A DNA stretch of 64,000 bases from Hyphomonadaceae bacterium UKL13-1 (lineage in GTDB: Bacteria > Pseudomonadota > Alphaproteobacteria > Caulobacterales > Aquidulcibacteraceae). The position numbers and the translations under genes were made by a program. This document shows, one piece after another, positions 8,969-18,606 of this stretch (positions are counted from its first letter, which is position 1; each line of letters opens with the position of its first letter). The notes beneath the pieces are model-generated. The model searched no databases and was not told where the DNA came from. It saw only the letters and a program-made list of their open reading frames with translations. The stretch covers positions 2,983,898 through 3,047,897 of the forward strand of contig CP012156.1 of the NCBI GenBank assembly GCA_001602435.1, in the 5' to 3' direction.

Positions 8969-10011
8969 TTTGCAGCCCTCTGACTGACCAGCTTCTGGTA
9001 CAGATTGGCATATTGGTCGACGATCACGCCTTCAGAATAGAAGCCTTCCGCGCGATCGCGACAGGCTCTGCGATTGATTGAGAGCGGTGCGTTGATATGC
9101 GAAATCAGCTCGTCGACGGTGTCGCAAACAATGCCGGAAATGCCATGTTCAACCACTTCAGGGACGGCCCCGCGACGTAATCCTACAACCGGTGTCCCGC
9201 AGGCCAGAGCCTCGGCCATGACGATCCCAAAAGGCTCCTCCCAAAGAATGGGCATTAAGAACGCCGAGGCTTGACCAAGGAGCTGATTTTTTTGACTATC
9301 GTTGACTGGCCCAATATAGGTAATCTGTTGGCCATCGACGTGGTTCAACACATTTTGTTCTACCCATGCGCGCTTGTCATCTGGAATATTGCCCGCAATC
9401 ACGAGCCGCCGATTGGTTCTTTTTGCAATCTCAATGGCGAGGTGCGGACCTTTGATCTCCTCGATGCGTCCCAGAAAAACGAGAGGCGCATCATCTGAGA
9501 CCTCCGAAACGAAGTCATAGATCGACAGATCAACGCCATTGGGGATCATATGCCAAATGCCAATGTCACTCACAGGCTGGATCATCCAATCACTAATGGC
9601 GCTGAATTCCAGACTTCCACCAGCCAATTGATAGGCAAGTTTAGTGGTCTTGCGGCTGATCTCACGCTGATAAGACATCAGCTTAGGCGTTCGATCCGCG
9701 AGAATTGGCGCAAGATAGGCGATGCGCGAGAAACTATGTACCAAGTCGAACTGCCCCGATCGAACATGGCTCCAAAGGGAAGAGGCGTTTTGAACGCTGT
9801 GCCAAGGATTTCGACTGTTTTTGCCGCGCCATTTCACCAGCTTCCCAGCAGATTGGCTGTCACTATGTGCAAAGAGCGTCACTTCATGGCCACGCTTAAC
9901 AAGACCCCGCGCCAACATATCAATAATCCGCTCAATCCCACCATAAAGAACAGGGGGAACTGGCAGTTCCGGGTCTGCTGTAAGAGCGATTTTCAATTTA
10001 TGGCTTGTCAC
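8965..10011 (-). CDS. Glycosyltransferase family 4
   Basis: A 348-residue GT-B enzyme, GTG start at 10011. It has the N-terminal PPVLYGGIERIIDMLARGL loop with GGIER, the mid-protein FLGRIEEIKGPHLAIEIAK (about residue 193) and the EX7E motif in EPFGIVMAEALACGTPVVG (about 258-276). This arrangement is common in GT4 enzymes of exopolysaccharide loci. It overlaps the upstream GT2 gene by 14 nt and the downstream GT4-like gene by 4 nt. Sugar and linkage unknown. Confidence 0.85.
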   Translation of the reverse strand: MTSHKLKIALTADPELPVPPVLYGGIERIIDMLARGLVKRGHEVTLFAHSDSQSAGKLVKWRGKNSRNPWHSVQNASSLWSHVRSGQFDLVHSFSRIAYLAPILADRTPKLMSYQREISRKTTKLAYQLAGGSLEFSAISDWMIQPVSDIGIWHMIPNGVDLSIYDFVSEVSDDAPLVFLGRIEEIKGPHLAIEIAKRTNRRLVIAGNIPDDKRAWVEQNVLNHVDGQQITYIGPVNDSQKNQLLGQASAFLMPILWEEPFGIVMAEALACGTPVVGLRRGAVPEVVEHGISGIVCDTVDELISHINAPLSINRRACRDRAEGFYSEGVIVDQYANLYQKLVSQRAAK

Positions 10012-11008
10012 TGTGGGCTCTCTGTCTTTTGGGACTACGATTGGCTTTGTTCAATTTCAACGTTTCGGCCAGTTTTTGGACCCGCTTTGCCGATTTCCAT
10101 CCAATGATGCGGCGGAGTTTTTGAAACCCGGGAGGCCCATCTGGTGGGAGGTTGGATCCTCCGAGCTCCGAAATCCTTCCTACAGTAATACGGCGGTACT
10201 CAGGAAAGCCAGGATAGGTGATGTAAACAAAATCCTGCAGACAATTTGCGCAGGCTAGCCGCGCTTCTGCTGAATTCAGCTTTGCCAACAAGTGGCTTGT
10301 ACCTGCATGGACTGAATGAAACGCGGAGGTGATGGCATTGGCGCTTCGCTTTGCCGAAAGGCTGTTGAAGACCGCCGAGCGATAGTAAAGGCCTGCCTCG
10401 GCCGCAAAAGTCATGTGTTCTGCTTGCGACAAGATGCGTCCAAAGAACTCAAAATCATCATTCAGGCTCAAGGACTCATCCCAACCGCCGTAGTTTTCGA
10501 TCATGGAACGCGGCAAGAGGAACATCGCCGACTGCATCATCTGTCGCGCATTGGTCCATTCACAAACCAACCAGTCTGGTCCTGACATGTCCGTTTGGCT
10601 TGGTCGAGACTCAAAGCGAAGGGCTTGATGATCACCTTTGAACCGAATCCAAGGTGAAAATGGAACGATGAGCGAGGAAGCCGCACTTCTACGGTACAGG
10701 CTTTCCAAATGCTTTGGGTGCATAATGTCGTCCGCGTCAAAATAGATGACTTGCTCGCCTTTGCAAGCGGCAAACGCGGTATTCCGGGCGCTTGACGCCC
10801 CCCTGTTTGGCTGCGAGATCACTTTTAGTCGCGGATCACTTAGGCTTGCTAGAACTTCCCGTGTTCCATCCGTCGAGCCATCGTCAATAACAATGATCTC
10901 AAAATTTTGAAACGTTTGTTGCAATACACTCTCGATCGCTGCCCTAACAAAGGGAGCGGCGTTGTAACACGCTATCAAGACAGAAATCGCTGTCCGATCG
11001 TTAGGCAT
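9998..11008 (-). CDS. Glycosyltransferase family 2
   Basis: A 336-residue GT-A enzyme. It shows the N-terminal SVLIACYNAAPFVRAAIESV, DDGSTDGT (residues 42-49), NRGASSARN (about 68-76) and the DXD-type DADD (91-94), all canonical for GT2. The C-terminal third is rich in arginine and lysine and may bind membrane or acceptor. ATG start at 11008. It is followed closely by the GT4 gene, overlapping by 14 nt, and separated from the next upstream GT2 by about 140 nt. Probably transfers a hexose in repeat-unit assembly. Confidence 0.88.
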   Translation of the reverse strand: MPNDRTAISVLIACYNAAPFVRAAIESVLQQTFQNFEIIVIDDGSTDGTREVLASLSDPRLKVISQPNRGASSARNTAFAACKGEQVIYFDADDIMHPKHLESLYRRSAASSLIVPFSPWIRFKGDHQALRFESRPSQTDMSGPDWLVCEWTNARQMMQSAMFLLPRSMIENYGGWDESLSLNDDFEFFGRILSQAEHMTFAAEAGLYYRSAVFNSLSAKRSANAITSAFHSVHAGTSHLLAKLNSAEARLACANCLQDFVYITYPGFPEYRRITVGRISELGGSNLPPDGPPGFQKLRRIIGWKSAKRVQKLAETLKLNKANRSPKRQRAHSDKP

Positions 11009-11147
11009 TATTGTTGATCACTCCCACAAAAACACGAATTTGAAGCATGCACGGTGCGTGCCAATATGCTGCCGGCAAAAGATAGACAGGCTTAGTATGC
11101 TTGCATTGTTTCAGGCTGTTGGTGTTTGACTCACTCGTTGGACCTAA

Positions 11148-12098
11148 TCACGCCTTATTCCTCAACGCGGGCTTCAAGAGTCTAATGCCTGCTTCTCGAA
11201 CCAGCAGGCTATTTATAGGCAGGAATTGCGCGATTTTTTCAAAAATGACCGAACCAGTTGGCCGGGATTCGGGGTCGAGCCGCAGCGCAAGCTTTGCTGA
11301 CTCAATCGCCTCATCATTTTGATCATAGGACAAAAGCAGTGCCGCAACATTCCATAGACCCGCAGCAATCTCGCTGTGATATCGCTCTGCGCCCTCATAC
11401 TGGAGACAAAGCTTCAGAGACTCCATGTTCGAAATGGCACAGTTTAGTCGGTTTTTCGCCGACATCGATGTGCCTATTCGGTAATTGATGATCGAGACTT
11501 CTGCTTCACTCGAGAAAGTCAGATTGCCAAAGGCCAGCTTTCGATGAAAGGCAGAGTCCTCTGCATATAGGATTTTGCGATCTTCATCATAACCGCCAAT
11601 CGCCTCGTAGAGAGCATGACGATACAGCCCACAAAATGGATTGATCTGTTTGCCTATCGAATAGCGCTTGGGATCGGCTTCTAATGCCGCGCGGTCAAAC
11701 CGTTGCGTGAGAATGAGCTCATGGGTCTCATTGTCCCGGTACTCATAATCGAAAAGCACGACATCAAAGTGATCTTGCTCGATCCATTTGTGAGCCAAAG
11801 CGACAAAATTGGGGAGCAACTCGTCATCGGCATCGTGGAAATGGATCCAATCGGTCTTTACATGGCGAGCGAGCGCATTCTTACCTGCGCTGCAGCCTTT
11901 ATTCACATCCCCGCGCAATACTTTTGCCCCATGAGCCGCCGCGACCTCAGCCGTATCGTCGGTGGAACAATCGTCATAGACCCAGATTTCATCAAAAGCT
12001 TGGGTTTGAGCATGCGCAGACTTGAGGAGCCGGGGTAAGTAGGGTGCCGCATTATAGGCGGGAATCAGGAGCGAAAGCGTCGGTCTTGGCATACTCAC
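11148..12098 (-). CDS. Glycosyltransferase family 2
   Basis: A 316-residue GT-A enzyme with LSLLIPAYNAAPYLPRLLKS, DDCSTDDT (residues 42-49), NKGCSAGKN and HFHDADDE (about 86-93). The start is either GTG at 12098, which overlaps the upstream GT4 stop by 4 nt, or ATG two codons later. The last 70 residues look helical (ESAKLALRLDPESRP), reminiscent of a short TPR-like tail. It belongs to the minus-strand glycosyltransferase operon. Acceptor unknown. Confidence 0.86.
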   Translation of the reverse strand: MSMPRPTLSLLIPAYNAAPYLPRLLKSAHAQTQAFDEIWVYDDCSTDDTAEVAAAHGAKVLRGDVNKGCSAGKNALARHVKTDWIHFHDADDELLPNFVALAHKWIEQDHFDVVLFDYEYRDNETHELILTQRFDRAALEADPKRYSIGKQINPFCGLYRHALYEAIGGYDEDRKILYAEDSAFHRKLAFGNLTFSSEAEVSIINYRIGTSMSAKNRLNCAISNMESLKLCLQYEGAERYHSEIAAGLWNVAALLLSYDQNDEAIESAKLALRLDPESRPTGSVIFEKIAQFLPINSLLVREAGIRLLKPALRNKA

Positions 12099-13435
12099 TT
12101 GCCCTTAAGTTTACTGACAACACGTCGTCCAATGTGATTTACCAATGGCCGTAGCGGGAGGTTGTTGAGGAAATAATACTTCTCGGGGCTATGCTGTCTA
12201 GGCTTTGTGACCTGAAGCAACCAATCTGGCGCACTTGCTTCAATTTGCTTGTTGTCAATGGCTCGTATGTAGGCGTCTATGCGCTGCTTTGCAATCAAAT
12301 CGGGGTCCAATAATGAGGCAATCTGAGCTTGCGCCGCAGCGCCCATCTTAAGGCTCTCCTCTGGACTAAGCGCTAATGCGCGTTGCAAAGCCACCGCGAG
12401 AGCCTGCGCGGAGGTGCCGTCATAGACAAAGCCAGTCACGCCATCCTCAATGAGTTCTGCAGCCCCTGCGCGGTCCGAGCAGACCACAGGGCGCCCAGAA
12501 GCCATTGCCTCGATCACCGTGAAGTTAAAAACATCCCAAGTCGAAGGAATGAGGTTCACGAGAGAAGAGGCTTGCAGGGTTTGAACCGCCTCAGGAGGTA
12601 CAGGGTCATGCGTAACAACACGTCCCTGCCAAATGGCCGGATACATCTTGAGCAATTGGTCTTTGGTTGTGCCGATACCAGTTTCAGAATTAACGAGATC
12701 GCGACCGTACCAATGCACGACTGGACAATCAGGTAGCAAAGTCAAAGCTTCCGAAAGAATCCTTGGCCCCTTCCACATTTGAATGCGGCCGAAGACAGAT
12801 ATTATGGGCCTTATCGTTGCCGGCTGGCTTTGCGATCCTGACCCAATCCAAGCTGGAGGCAGCAATTCAACCGCATGACTGCCTGATGCCCGGTTCCAAT
12901 AATCCTGATTTGCTGCACTATAGGTTTGACAAGATGCCACTAAACGGGCGGCTTCTGACTCAATAGCAAGTGAGAGCGCGCCAGCAATTTCTTCGCCGAT
13001 CGCTGGGTCTTTGCTTTGAATTTGTCCAATACTTCCATGCATTTGAGCAATCACGGGCGTGTTGCCGGCGAGCAAAGGCGGGACCATTAGCAACCCAAAA
13101 TCCGTTGCCTCTATGATATCAAATGGCCCATTTTCTTGGGCTTGTTCCCAACTCGCCCAGGCGGCGGCGAGATGACGACTGAGAGACGGCAATGCACTCA
13201 GGTGGTTCATCTTATCCAACCAGGCATTCACCCGAGCCGCTTCCAGCTTCCGAATCACCACGCCATCGACGGATGTCCGCGAAGGCATGACTGAATTGGC
13301 AAAGCAGCTTCCCTCAATTACAGTTACTTCCGCCCCGGCGCGGACCAAGGCAGGTGCTAAGCATCTGTAAAATGTGCCGATTCCACCACCGAAGCCGGTG
13401 TACTCCGGTGACAGAAAGCAGATCTTTAGCGTCAC
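12095..13435 (-). CDS. Glycosyltransferase family 4
   Basis: A 446-residue GT-B enzyme with a GTG start at 13435. The N-terminus has LSPEYTGFGGGIGTFYRCLA, a typical GT4 glycine-rich acceptor loop. The donor half contains FGRIQMWKGPRILSEAL (about residue 220) and DVFNFTVIEAMASGRPVV (about 300), where the first glutamate of the EX7E motif is replaced by aspartate. It overlaps the downstream GT2 gene by 4 nt. About 80 nt separate it from the Wzt gene upstream, which may hold a weak internal regulatory site. Confidence 0.85.
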   Translation of the reverse strand: MTLKICFLSPEYTGFGGGIGTFYRCLAPALVRAGAEVTVIEGSCFANSVMPSRTSVDGVVIRKLEAARVNAWLDKMNHLSALPSLSRHLAAAWASWEQAQENGPFDIIEATDFGLLMVPPLLAGNTPVIAQMHGSIGQIQSKDPAIGEEIAGALSLAIESEAARLVASCQTYSAANQDYWNRASGSHAVELLPPAWIGSGSQSQPATIRPIISVFGRIQMWKGPRILSEALTLLPDCPVVHWYGRDLVNSETGIGTTKDQLLKMYPAIWQGRVVTHDPVPPEAVQTLQASSLVNLIPSTWDVFNFTVIEAMASGRPVVCSDRAGAAELIEDGVTGFVYDGTSAQALAVALQRALALSPEESLKMGAAAQAQIASLLDPDLIAKQRIDAYIRAIDNKQIEASAPDWLLQVTKPRQHSPEKYYFLNNLPLRPLVNHIGRRVVSKLKGK

Positions 13436-13518
13436 TTGATTGTCCTATCTTTAGTGGGCACGCAGGCTGCGCAGCTTTTTGAGGTAAAAGGCAGCACTTT
13501 GCATCTGGTTTGAACAAC

Positions 13519-14757
13519 TCAATCCCGCAGTTCCAAGCTCAAAGGCAAGCGATTGAAGCCCAGCCCCCAACTTGCATCCAAGGCATGGTTCTCGCCCGCA
13601 AGCGGTGGCGGGGCGAAGTCAATTTCATCAAGATTTAGGCGTGAGACGACTTTATGTGTCTGCACATCCAAAACCTCAATCGTGACAAGATAGATGTCAT
13701 GCGCGAGATTAGGCATCTCAAGAACTAAGCCGACGTTTCGCTGGTTTTGTGAGATCTCGAGGCCTTTACTTCCAAAGCCTCCGACAGAGCCGATGCCAAC
13801 GGCGGTACCGGAAACGGCGGTGAGAAACGCCCGAACTTCATATGTGCCCGCGGGAACCGTTAAGCCGCCAAGATCAATTTGAATTTTTGGGACGCCATTG
13901 AAATCAACAACTAAGCGCTCAACATGCAGGTTGTCCATATTACCCGTCGTCGTCGAGGACCGAGCTAATTGCTTACTATACGCATCCAAAACCCCTTGGA
14001 TTTCGCCAGTGTGTGCAACCGCACCGTGCTTCATCAATATCCCCGCCTTACACAACGACTTAATCGCCCCCATGTTATGGCTTACGAACAAAACGGTGCG
14101 GCCTTGGCCGGCAACATCCTGCATTTTTCCAAGGCACTTTTTCTGGAACTCTGCGTCCCCGACTGCGAGCACTTCATCAACCACCAGAATTTCTGGTTCC
14201 AAATGTGCGGCAACGGCGAACGCAAGGCGCACATACATGCCGCTTGAATAGCGCTTCACAGGCGTATCTAGGAATTTTTCGACACCAGAGAAATCGACAA
14301 TTTCGTCGAACTTACGGGCGATCTCCGCGCGGGTCATGCCGAGAATAGCACCGTTCAAGAAGATGTTTTCGCGACCGGAAAGCTCGGGATGGAAGCCGGT
14401 CCCAACTTCCAGGAGACTGGCTACCCGACCTTTGATTTCAACCCGCCCATCGCTCGGCTCTGTGATGCGCGATAGAACTTTGAGCAAAGTCGACTTGCCG
14501 GCACCATTGCGGCCAATGATTCCCACAACCTCGCCACGCTTGATTTCGAAGTTTACATCTTTGAGGGCCCAGAACTCTTCAAGCTCGTCCCCAGCAACGA
14601 TGGCCTTACCACGCGCCATCTCACCGGCACCTCGCAAGAAATTGCGGACATTCTGGCTGATGGCATCACGAAATGTATTCGGTCGATCTGCCGACTGGTG
14701 GCCAATAATATACTTTTTGCCAAGGCCTTCAGCCCGGATGACGGTATCAGAGCTCAT
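13519..14757 (-). CDS. wzt: ABC polysaccharide exporter ATPase, Wzt type with extended C-terminal domain
   Basis: A 412-residue ATPase of a Wzm/Wzt exporter. The start is the ATG of a TAATG overlap with the permease stop; a longer frame upstream lies inside wzm and is rejected. The N-terminal half has Walker A GRNGAGKST, the signature YSSGMYVRLAFAVA and Walker B ILVVDEVLAVGD, as in O-antigen and teichoic acid exporters. The last 150 residues (from about 260) form a separate beta-rich domain like the Wzt C-terminal domain that recognises the non-reducing end of the glycan in O9a-type systems. The ligand is not predictable. It implies export of a finished lipid-linked polymer across the inner membrane. 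Confidence 0.9.
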   Translation of the reverse strand: MSSDTVIRAEGLGKKYIIGHQSADRPNTFRDAISQNVRNFLRGAGEMARGKAIVAGDELEEFWALKDVNFEIKRGEVVGIIGRNGAGKSTLLKVLSRITEPSDGRVEIKGRVASLLEVGTGFHPELSGRENIFLNGAILGMTRAEIARKFDEIVDFSGVEKFLDTPVKRYSSGMYVRLAFAVAAHLEPEILVVDEVLAVGDAEFQKKCLGKMQDVAGQGRTVLFVSHNMGAIKSLCKAGILMKHGAVAHTGEIQGVLDAYSKQLARSSTTTGNMDNLHVERLVVDFNGVPKIQIDLGGLTVPAGTYEVRAFLTAVSGTAVGIGSVGGFGSKGLEISQNQRNVGLVLEMPNLAHDIYLVTIEVLDVQTHKVVSRLNLDEIDFAPPPLAGENHALDASWGLGFNRLPLSLELRD

Positions 14758-15641
14758 TAGAATAAATCCGCAAAGGTTTTTTCGGTTGCTCTGAAAGTTC
14801 GGATTCCGAGCCACAAAAAGAAGGCGACAACGACTAAGCTCAACGCAAAGCCTGGCCAATAAAGGTTAGCCTGCCCGCCGAGCAGACACCAACGAAAGCC
14901 ATCAATCACGCCAACCGCAGGGTTGATTGAGTAAATGAGGCGCAAATTCTCGGGGACGACGCTGCTCGCAAAGCCAACCGGCGACACATACATGCCGAAC
15001 TGCACGATAAAGGGCACAATAAAGCGAAAATCGCGATAGCGCACATTCAACGAAGCAAGGATCAATGCCGGTCCAAGGGCAGCGAGAACGGCCAAGATCA
15101 CAAAGAAAGGCAGGAAGAGGATCTGCCAGCTCGGGTAAAACCCAAGTACCACCATTAGGCCAAGCAACAGAACGAACGTCACGAGAAAGTCGACCAGAGC
15201 GACAATCGAACTAGCGGTGGGGACAATGAGCCTGGGGAAATACACTTTCCCGATCAAGTTAGAGTTTGAGACGAGGCTGTTGGCCGCTTGCGAGAGGATG
15301 GTCGAAAACAGAAACCACGGCAGCATGCCTGCCATAACCATGACTGGATAAGGTGCTGTCCCTTCCGTGGGTAACTTGGCCAGCGTCCCAAACACAACGG
15401 TAAAGATTACCATCGTCAACAAGGGCCGAATAACCGCCCAAGCCACGCCGATCACCGTCTGCTTGTACTGAACGGCAATGTCTCGCCATGCCAGAATGGC
15501 GAACAATTCGCGATAGGCCCACAAGTCAGACCAATAATTGCGTTCGGTGCGGCCTGCTTCGAGGACAAGCACGCGCTCTTGCCCAGGGGTCGTTGGTGCC
15601 GATTGATCCAGTGATGAGGTCATTGTTTCTTTCTGTGTCAT
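14757..15641 (-). CDS. wzm: ABC polysaccharide exporter permease, Wzm type
   Basis: A 294-residue ABC-2 permease with a cytoplasmic N-terminus carrying YRELFAILAWRDIAVQYKQT and GVAWAVIRPLLTM, the hallmark of Wzm/TagG/KpsM permeases, followed by about six membrane segments. It partners the ATPase encoded immediately downstream, whose start codon overlaps this stop (TAATG). Together they would move an undecaprenyl-linked polysaccharide to the periplasm. It starts about 10 nt after the stop of the upstream GT4, so it belongs to the same transcript. Confidence 0.92.
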   Translation of the reverse strand: MTQKETMTSSLDQSAPTTPGQERVLVLEAGRTERNYWSDLWAYRELFAILAWRDIAVQYKQTVIGVAWAVIRPLLTMVIFTVVFGTLAKLPTEGTAPYPVMVMAGMLPWFLFSTILSQAANSLVSNSNLIGKVYFPRLIVPTASSIVALVDFLVTFVLLLGLMVVLGFYPSWQILFLPFFVILAVLAALGPALILASLNVRYRDFRFIVPFIVQFGMYVSPVGFASSVVPENLRLIYSINPAVGVIDGFRWCLLGGQANLYWPGFALSLVVVAFFLWLGIRTFRATEKTFADLF

Positions 15642-15650
15642 GGTCAGACG

Positions 15651-16736
15651 TTAAATCAAGTGCGCAAGGGCGGTTTCAATATGCAGATTGAAGACTTTGC
15701 GGCCGAACCGCTCTGTGACTGCATCTGAAAGCGCCTCCGGTGCAGGGCGTGGCTTGCGAAGTGCGGCTTGTAAAGCTGCAGGGAAATCAGTTTCATTGAC
15801 GCAGACACCTAGGGCTCCGTCGGCCAATGCATCACACGAACCACCCACATTCAGCCCGATGGCCGGAGTGCCGCAGCTCATGGCTTCTAGGAATACGATC
15901 CCGAAGCCCTCGCCAGTAGATGGCAAAGCAAATAGGTCCGCGGCGCGATAGAGATCGGGTAGATCTTCAATTGGAACCTTCCCCAAAAACCTCACCTTGT
16001 CAGCCACACCACAATCTCGGCTGAGCTGCTCCAGTCGCGGGCGGTCTGGTCCATCACCGGCAATGAGGTAAGAGACGGCATCATTGGATTGCGTGAGTGC
16101 CCTTAAATTGCGAATGATCCGATCATGACCCTTATAGCCGCCACGACTATCCAGTCTCGCAACGGTCAGAATGGCTTTCTCGCCTTCGAGATTAAATTTC
16201 TTGCGCGCGGTCTGTCTGTCGCCCAACTGAAACTCAGGCCCAACAGTATTTGGAACCACAATACTATTGGCCTGGTCACGCAAAGACTGACGATCATAGC
16301 AAGCTTTGGTATGCCGACTGACGCAAAGCACGAGGTCAGAACGCTCGAGCGGCGTGAGCCGCGCTGGCGCTAATTGCTCCCAGACTTCAGTTCCATGCAA
16401 TTGGGAAATCATTTTTGCGCCAATCAATTTGGCGATCAAATAAGCCAAACTGCCGTGATAAAGGTGGCCGTTGAAAACAATGTCTGGCCGAAGAACCAAG
16501 GCGCGCGCGATTGCCCTAAGGGCATAGCCAAGTCGTCCGAGAACTGCAGGATATTGTTTTATCTTCGCGGGAAGTGAACCAATGTGGTCTGGAGATAGTC
16601 GAACCAATACTTCGACTTCTCCGATAGACTTCGCATGTGACATAGCCGTCAGGATGTCGCGGTTATACTGCGCAATACCACCATAGCCGCCGAAAGCATC
16701 GGTCGCTAGAAAAAGGATCTTAAGTGGGCGCGGCAT
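15651..16736 (-). CDS. Glycosyltransferase family 4
   Basis: GT-B enzyme of about 361 residues from the ATG at 16736 (a TTG at 16790 would add 18 residues). The protein begins PRPLKILFLATDAFGGYGGI, with the GGYGGIAQYNRD acceptor loop of GT4 enzymes, and carries VARLDSRGGYKGHDRIIRN in the donor domain and the EX7E motif in EGFGIVFLEAMSCGTPAIG. It lies between asnB and the Wzm gene and probably adds one of the first or last residues of the exported chain. Neither start has a strong ribosome binding site. Confidence 0.83.
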   Translation of the reverse strand: MPRPLKILFLATDAFGGYGGIAQYNRDILTAMSHAKSIGEVEVLVRLSPDHIGSLPAKIKQYPAVLGRLGYALRAIARALVLRPDIVFNGHLYHGSLAYLIAKLIGAKMISQLHGTEVWEQLAPARLTPLERSDLVLCVSRHTKACYDRQSLRDQANSIVVPNTVGPEFQLGDRQTARKKFNLEGEKAILTVARLDSRGGYKGHDRIIRNLRALTQSNDAVSYLIAGDGPDRPRLEQLSRDCGVADKVRFLGKVPIEDLPDLYRAADLFALPSTGEGFGIVFLEAMSCGTPAIGLNVGGSCDALADGALGVCVNETDFPAALQAALRKPRPAPEALSDAVTERFGRKVFNLHIETALAHLI

Positions 16737-16806
16737 AAATAAAGTGTCCAAGTCTGGCGCGACAAGCGAATACTCGCCTTCTCTCAGCAAAGGCGATGCC
16801 AGTCTT

Positions 16807-18606
16807 TTAAGGCATTTCCATGATAGATTCAGCCCAAGCCCGGGAAAATGATGCGGCGCTTAATGGCTTGTCAGAGATCGATTCTGTCTTCCAACTCGCG
16901 ATTGGTGTGCAGAAGCCAGTTTTGGGACGCTTGGTAATCATTGCTGGCAAGGGTGTGCGGGCCGCTTTCGCCAAGGCTTGCTTGCCAAAATTCTGCTTGA
17001 AGGAACGCAATGTGGGTGCCACTTGCGCAAGCAAAATACAATCTACGAGCGGTGTGCGGATTTCTAAACTATGGGCCATACCAGCCCAATCAGAATCGCG
17101 CAAAAGCTGGTTGCGCATATAGTTCGTGGATTCTAGCGCACATACCCGCCCTATGGCAGCGCGGGGGGCAGGCTGCATACTGGCAGCAACACGCGCTAAT
17201 GGCTTCAGACGACCCAACCCTAGGCTCAAAAGCTCAGGATCGAGAATGGTCTTCAACTCGAACGGCAGGAACAAGCCGCGCCGCAATAGGTAAGCGCCGG
17301 GGTACGTGCCGCCATAGGTCAACATGCCAGCAAGCTTAGGTGAGATACCAGTCTGCTTAAACAGGCCCAAGGCCGCGCGGCCAAGTGCACCCATGCCGGG
17401 AATTGCCGCTGGTACACTTAAATATTTCACCCATTGTGGGACATCTTGGAAACTTGGATACCCTGCCAAAAGCTCATCGCCACCAAGACCGGAGAGGGCA
17501 ACCTTCAGTCCGGCTTCATTGGCAGCCTTTGAGACAAACCAAGTATTTACGCCATCGATCGAGGGTTGGTCCATTGCTTCCAAAATCAAAGGCAAGTCGT
17601 GTTTGAACTCCGCTCGGTCCACTGAGCGCACAACATGTTCAGCTTGATAGAGTTTTGCGATTTCCCGAGCCAAAGGAGTCTCATCTTCGGGTGTACCTTC
17701 AAACTCTTTAAAGCCCAGCGTAATAGCACGAATCTTCTCCTGACCTGCGTCACGCATGAGACCGAGGAGTGCGCCTGAATCGATTCCGGCTGATAGAAAC
17801 ACACCGACTTCAACATCAGAAAGCAAGTGGGCGCGCACACTCTCCAATGCGGCCTCTTTAATCCGGGCTTCCATCTGAGTGGGTGAGCCGTGAATGCGAG
17901 GGGCACCCGCCAAGACTCTGGCGATCGAGTAAAACGCCTTTGATGGATGGACGCCTGCGGCGTCCACGATTTGCGTATGACCAGCTGGCAATTGACGGAT
18001 GTCGCGGTAGCAGGTGAACGGCTCTGGTACGCTGCCCCAGAGATAGAAGCCAACCACACCTGCTGGTTCAGGTTCGCGACTAATCTGTCCACCAGCTAAG
18101 AGCGCTTTAACCTGGCTTGCGAAGCGCACAGTCCAACCATCATTGGCGATGTAAAGCGGCTTGATGCCATAAGGGTCACGCGCAAAGAATAAACGGCGTG
18201 CTTCCCGATCCCAGATTGCGATGGCAAACATGCCGCGCAAGCGGTGAACCATCGCTTCACCCTCGAGCGCATAGAGGTGCAAGATCGCCTCGGTATCCGA
18301 AGTGGTGAGGAAAACGTACCCTTTGGATTCAAGATCGCGTCGCAGCTCTGGATAATTGTAAATCTCACCATTAAAAACAATGGTGTAGCGACCTGTTCCG
18401 TCACTCATCGGCTGGTTGGCGCGCTCGGAAAGGTCTTGGATCGACAGCCTGCGATGGCCAAAGCCGATGCGACGGTCTTCACTCCACCAAACCCCGACAC
18501 CATCAGGGCCGCGGCGAAACATATGATCACGGGTGGCAATCAGTTCTGCTTCAGATGGCACGGAAGCAGAATGATTATAGGCAAAGATGCCATTTATGCC
18601 GCACAT
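16807..18606 (-). CDS. asnB: Asparagine synthase (glutamine-hydrolysing), AsnB family
   Basis: A 599-residue two-domain enzyme. Cys2 (MCGINGIF) is the glutaminase nucleophile; the N-terminal Ntn domain has RRGPDG and FNGEIYNY. The synthetase domain has the PPi-loop LSAGIDSGAL (about residue 260; the usual form is SGGLDS) and ALSGLGGDELLAGYP. It makes asparagine or, as often in surface-polysaccharide loci, transfers ammonia to another carboxylate such as a uronic acid or lipid-linked sugar. It is the first gene of the minus-strand cluster that runs to position 289, preceded by a 425-nt gene-free stretch that should hold the promoter. Confidence 0.85.
   Translation of the reverse strand: MCGINGIFAYNHSASVPSEAELIATRDHMFRRGPDGVGVWWSEDRRIGFGHRRLSIQDLSERANQPMSDGTGRYTIVFNGEIYNYPELRRDLESKGYVFLTTSDTEAILHLYALEGEAMVHRLRGMFAIAIWDREARRLFFARDPYGIKPLYIANDGWTVRFASQVKALLAGGQISREPEPAGVVGFYLWGSVPEPFTCYRDIRQLPAGHTQIVDAAGVHPSKAFYSIARVLAGAPRIHGSPTQMEARIKEAALESVRAHLLSDVEVGVFLSAGIDSGALLGLMRDAGQEKIRAITLGFKEFEGTPEDETPLAREIAKLYQAEHVVRSVDRAEFKHDLPLILEAMDQPSIDGVNTWFVSKAANEAGLKVALSGLGGDELLAGYPSFQDVPQWVKYLSVPAAIPGMGALGRAALGLFKQTGISPKLAGMLTYGGTYPGAYLLRRGLFLPFELKTILDPELLSLGLGRLKPLARVAASMQPAPRAAIGRVCALESTNYMRNQLLRDSDWAGMAHSLEIRTPLVDCILLAQVAPTLRSFKQNFGKQALAKAARTPLPAMITKRPKTGFCTPIASWKTESISDKPLSAASFSRAWAESIMEMP

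Noticed and set aside
13519-14859. Longer Wzt model starting at 14859
   Set aside because: The extra 34 residues lie inside the Wzm gene; the TAATG overlap gives a natural coupled start at 14757.
16737-16790. TTG-initiated N-terminal extension of the GT4 gene at 15651
   Set aside because: The extra 18 residues do not resemble GT4 N-termini, while the ATG at 16736 starts directly before the first beta strand; kept only as an alternative.
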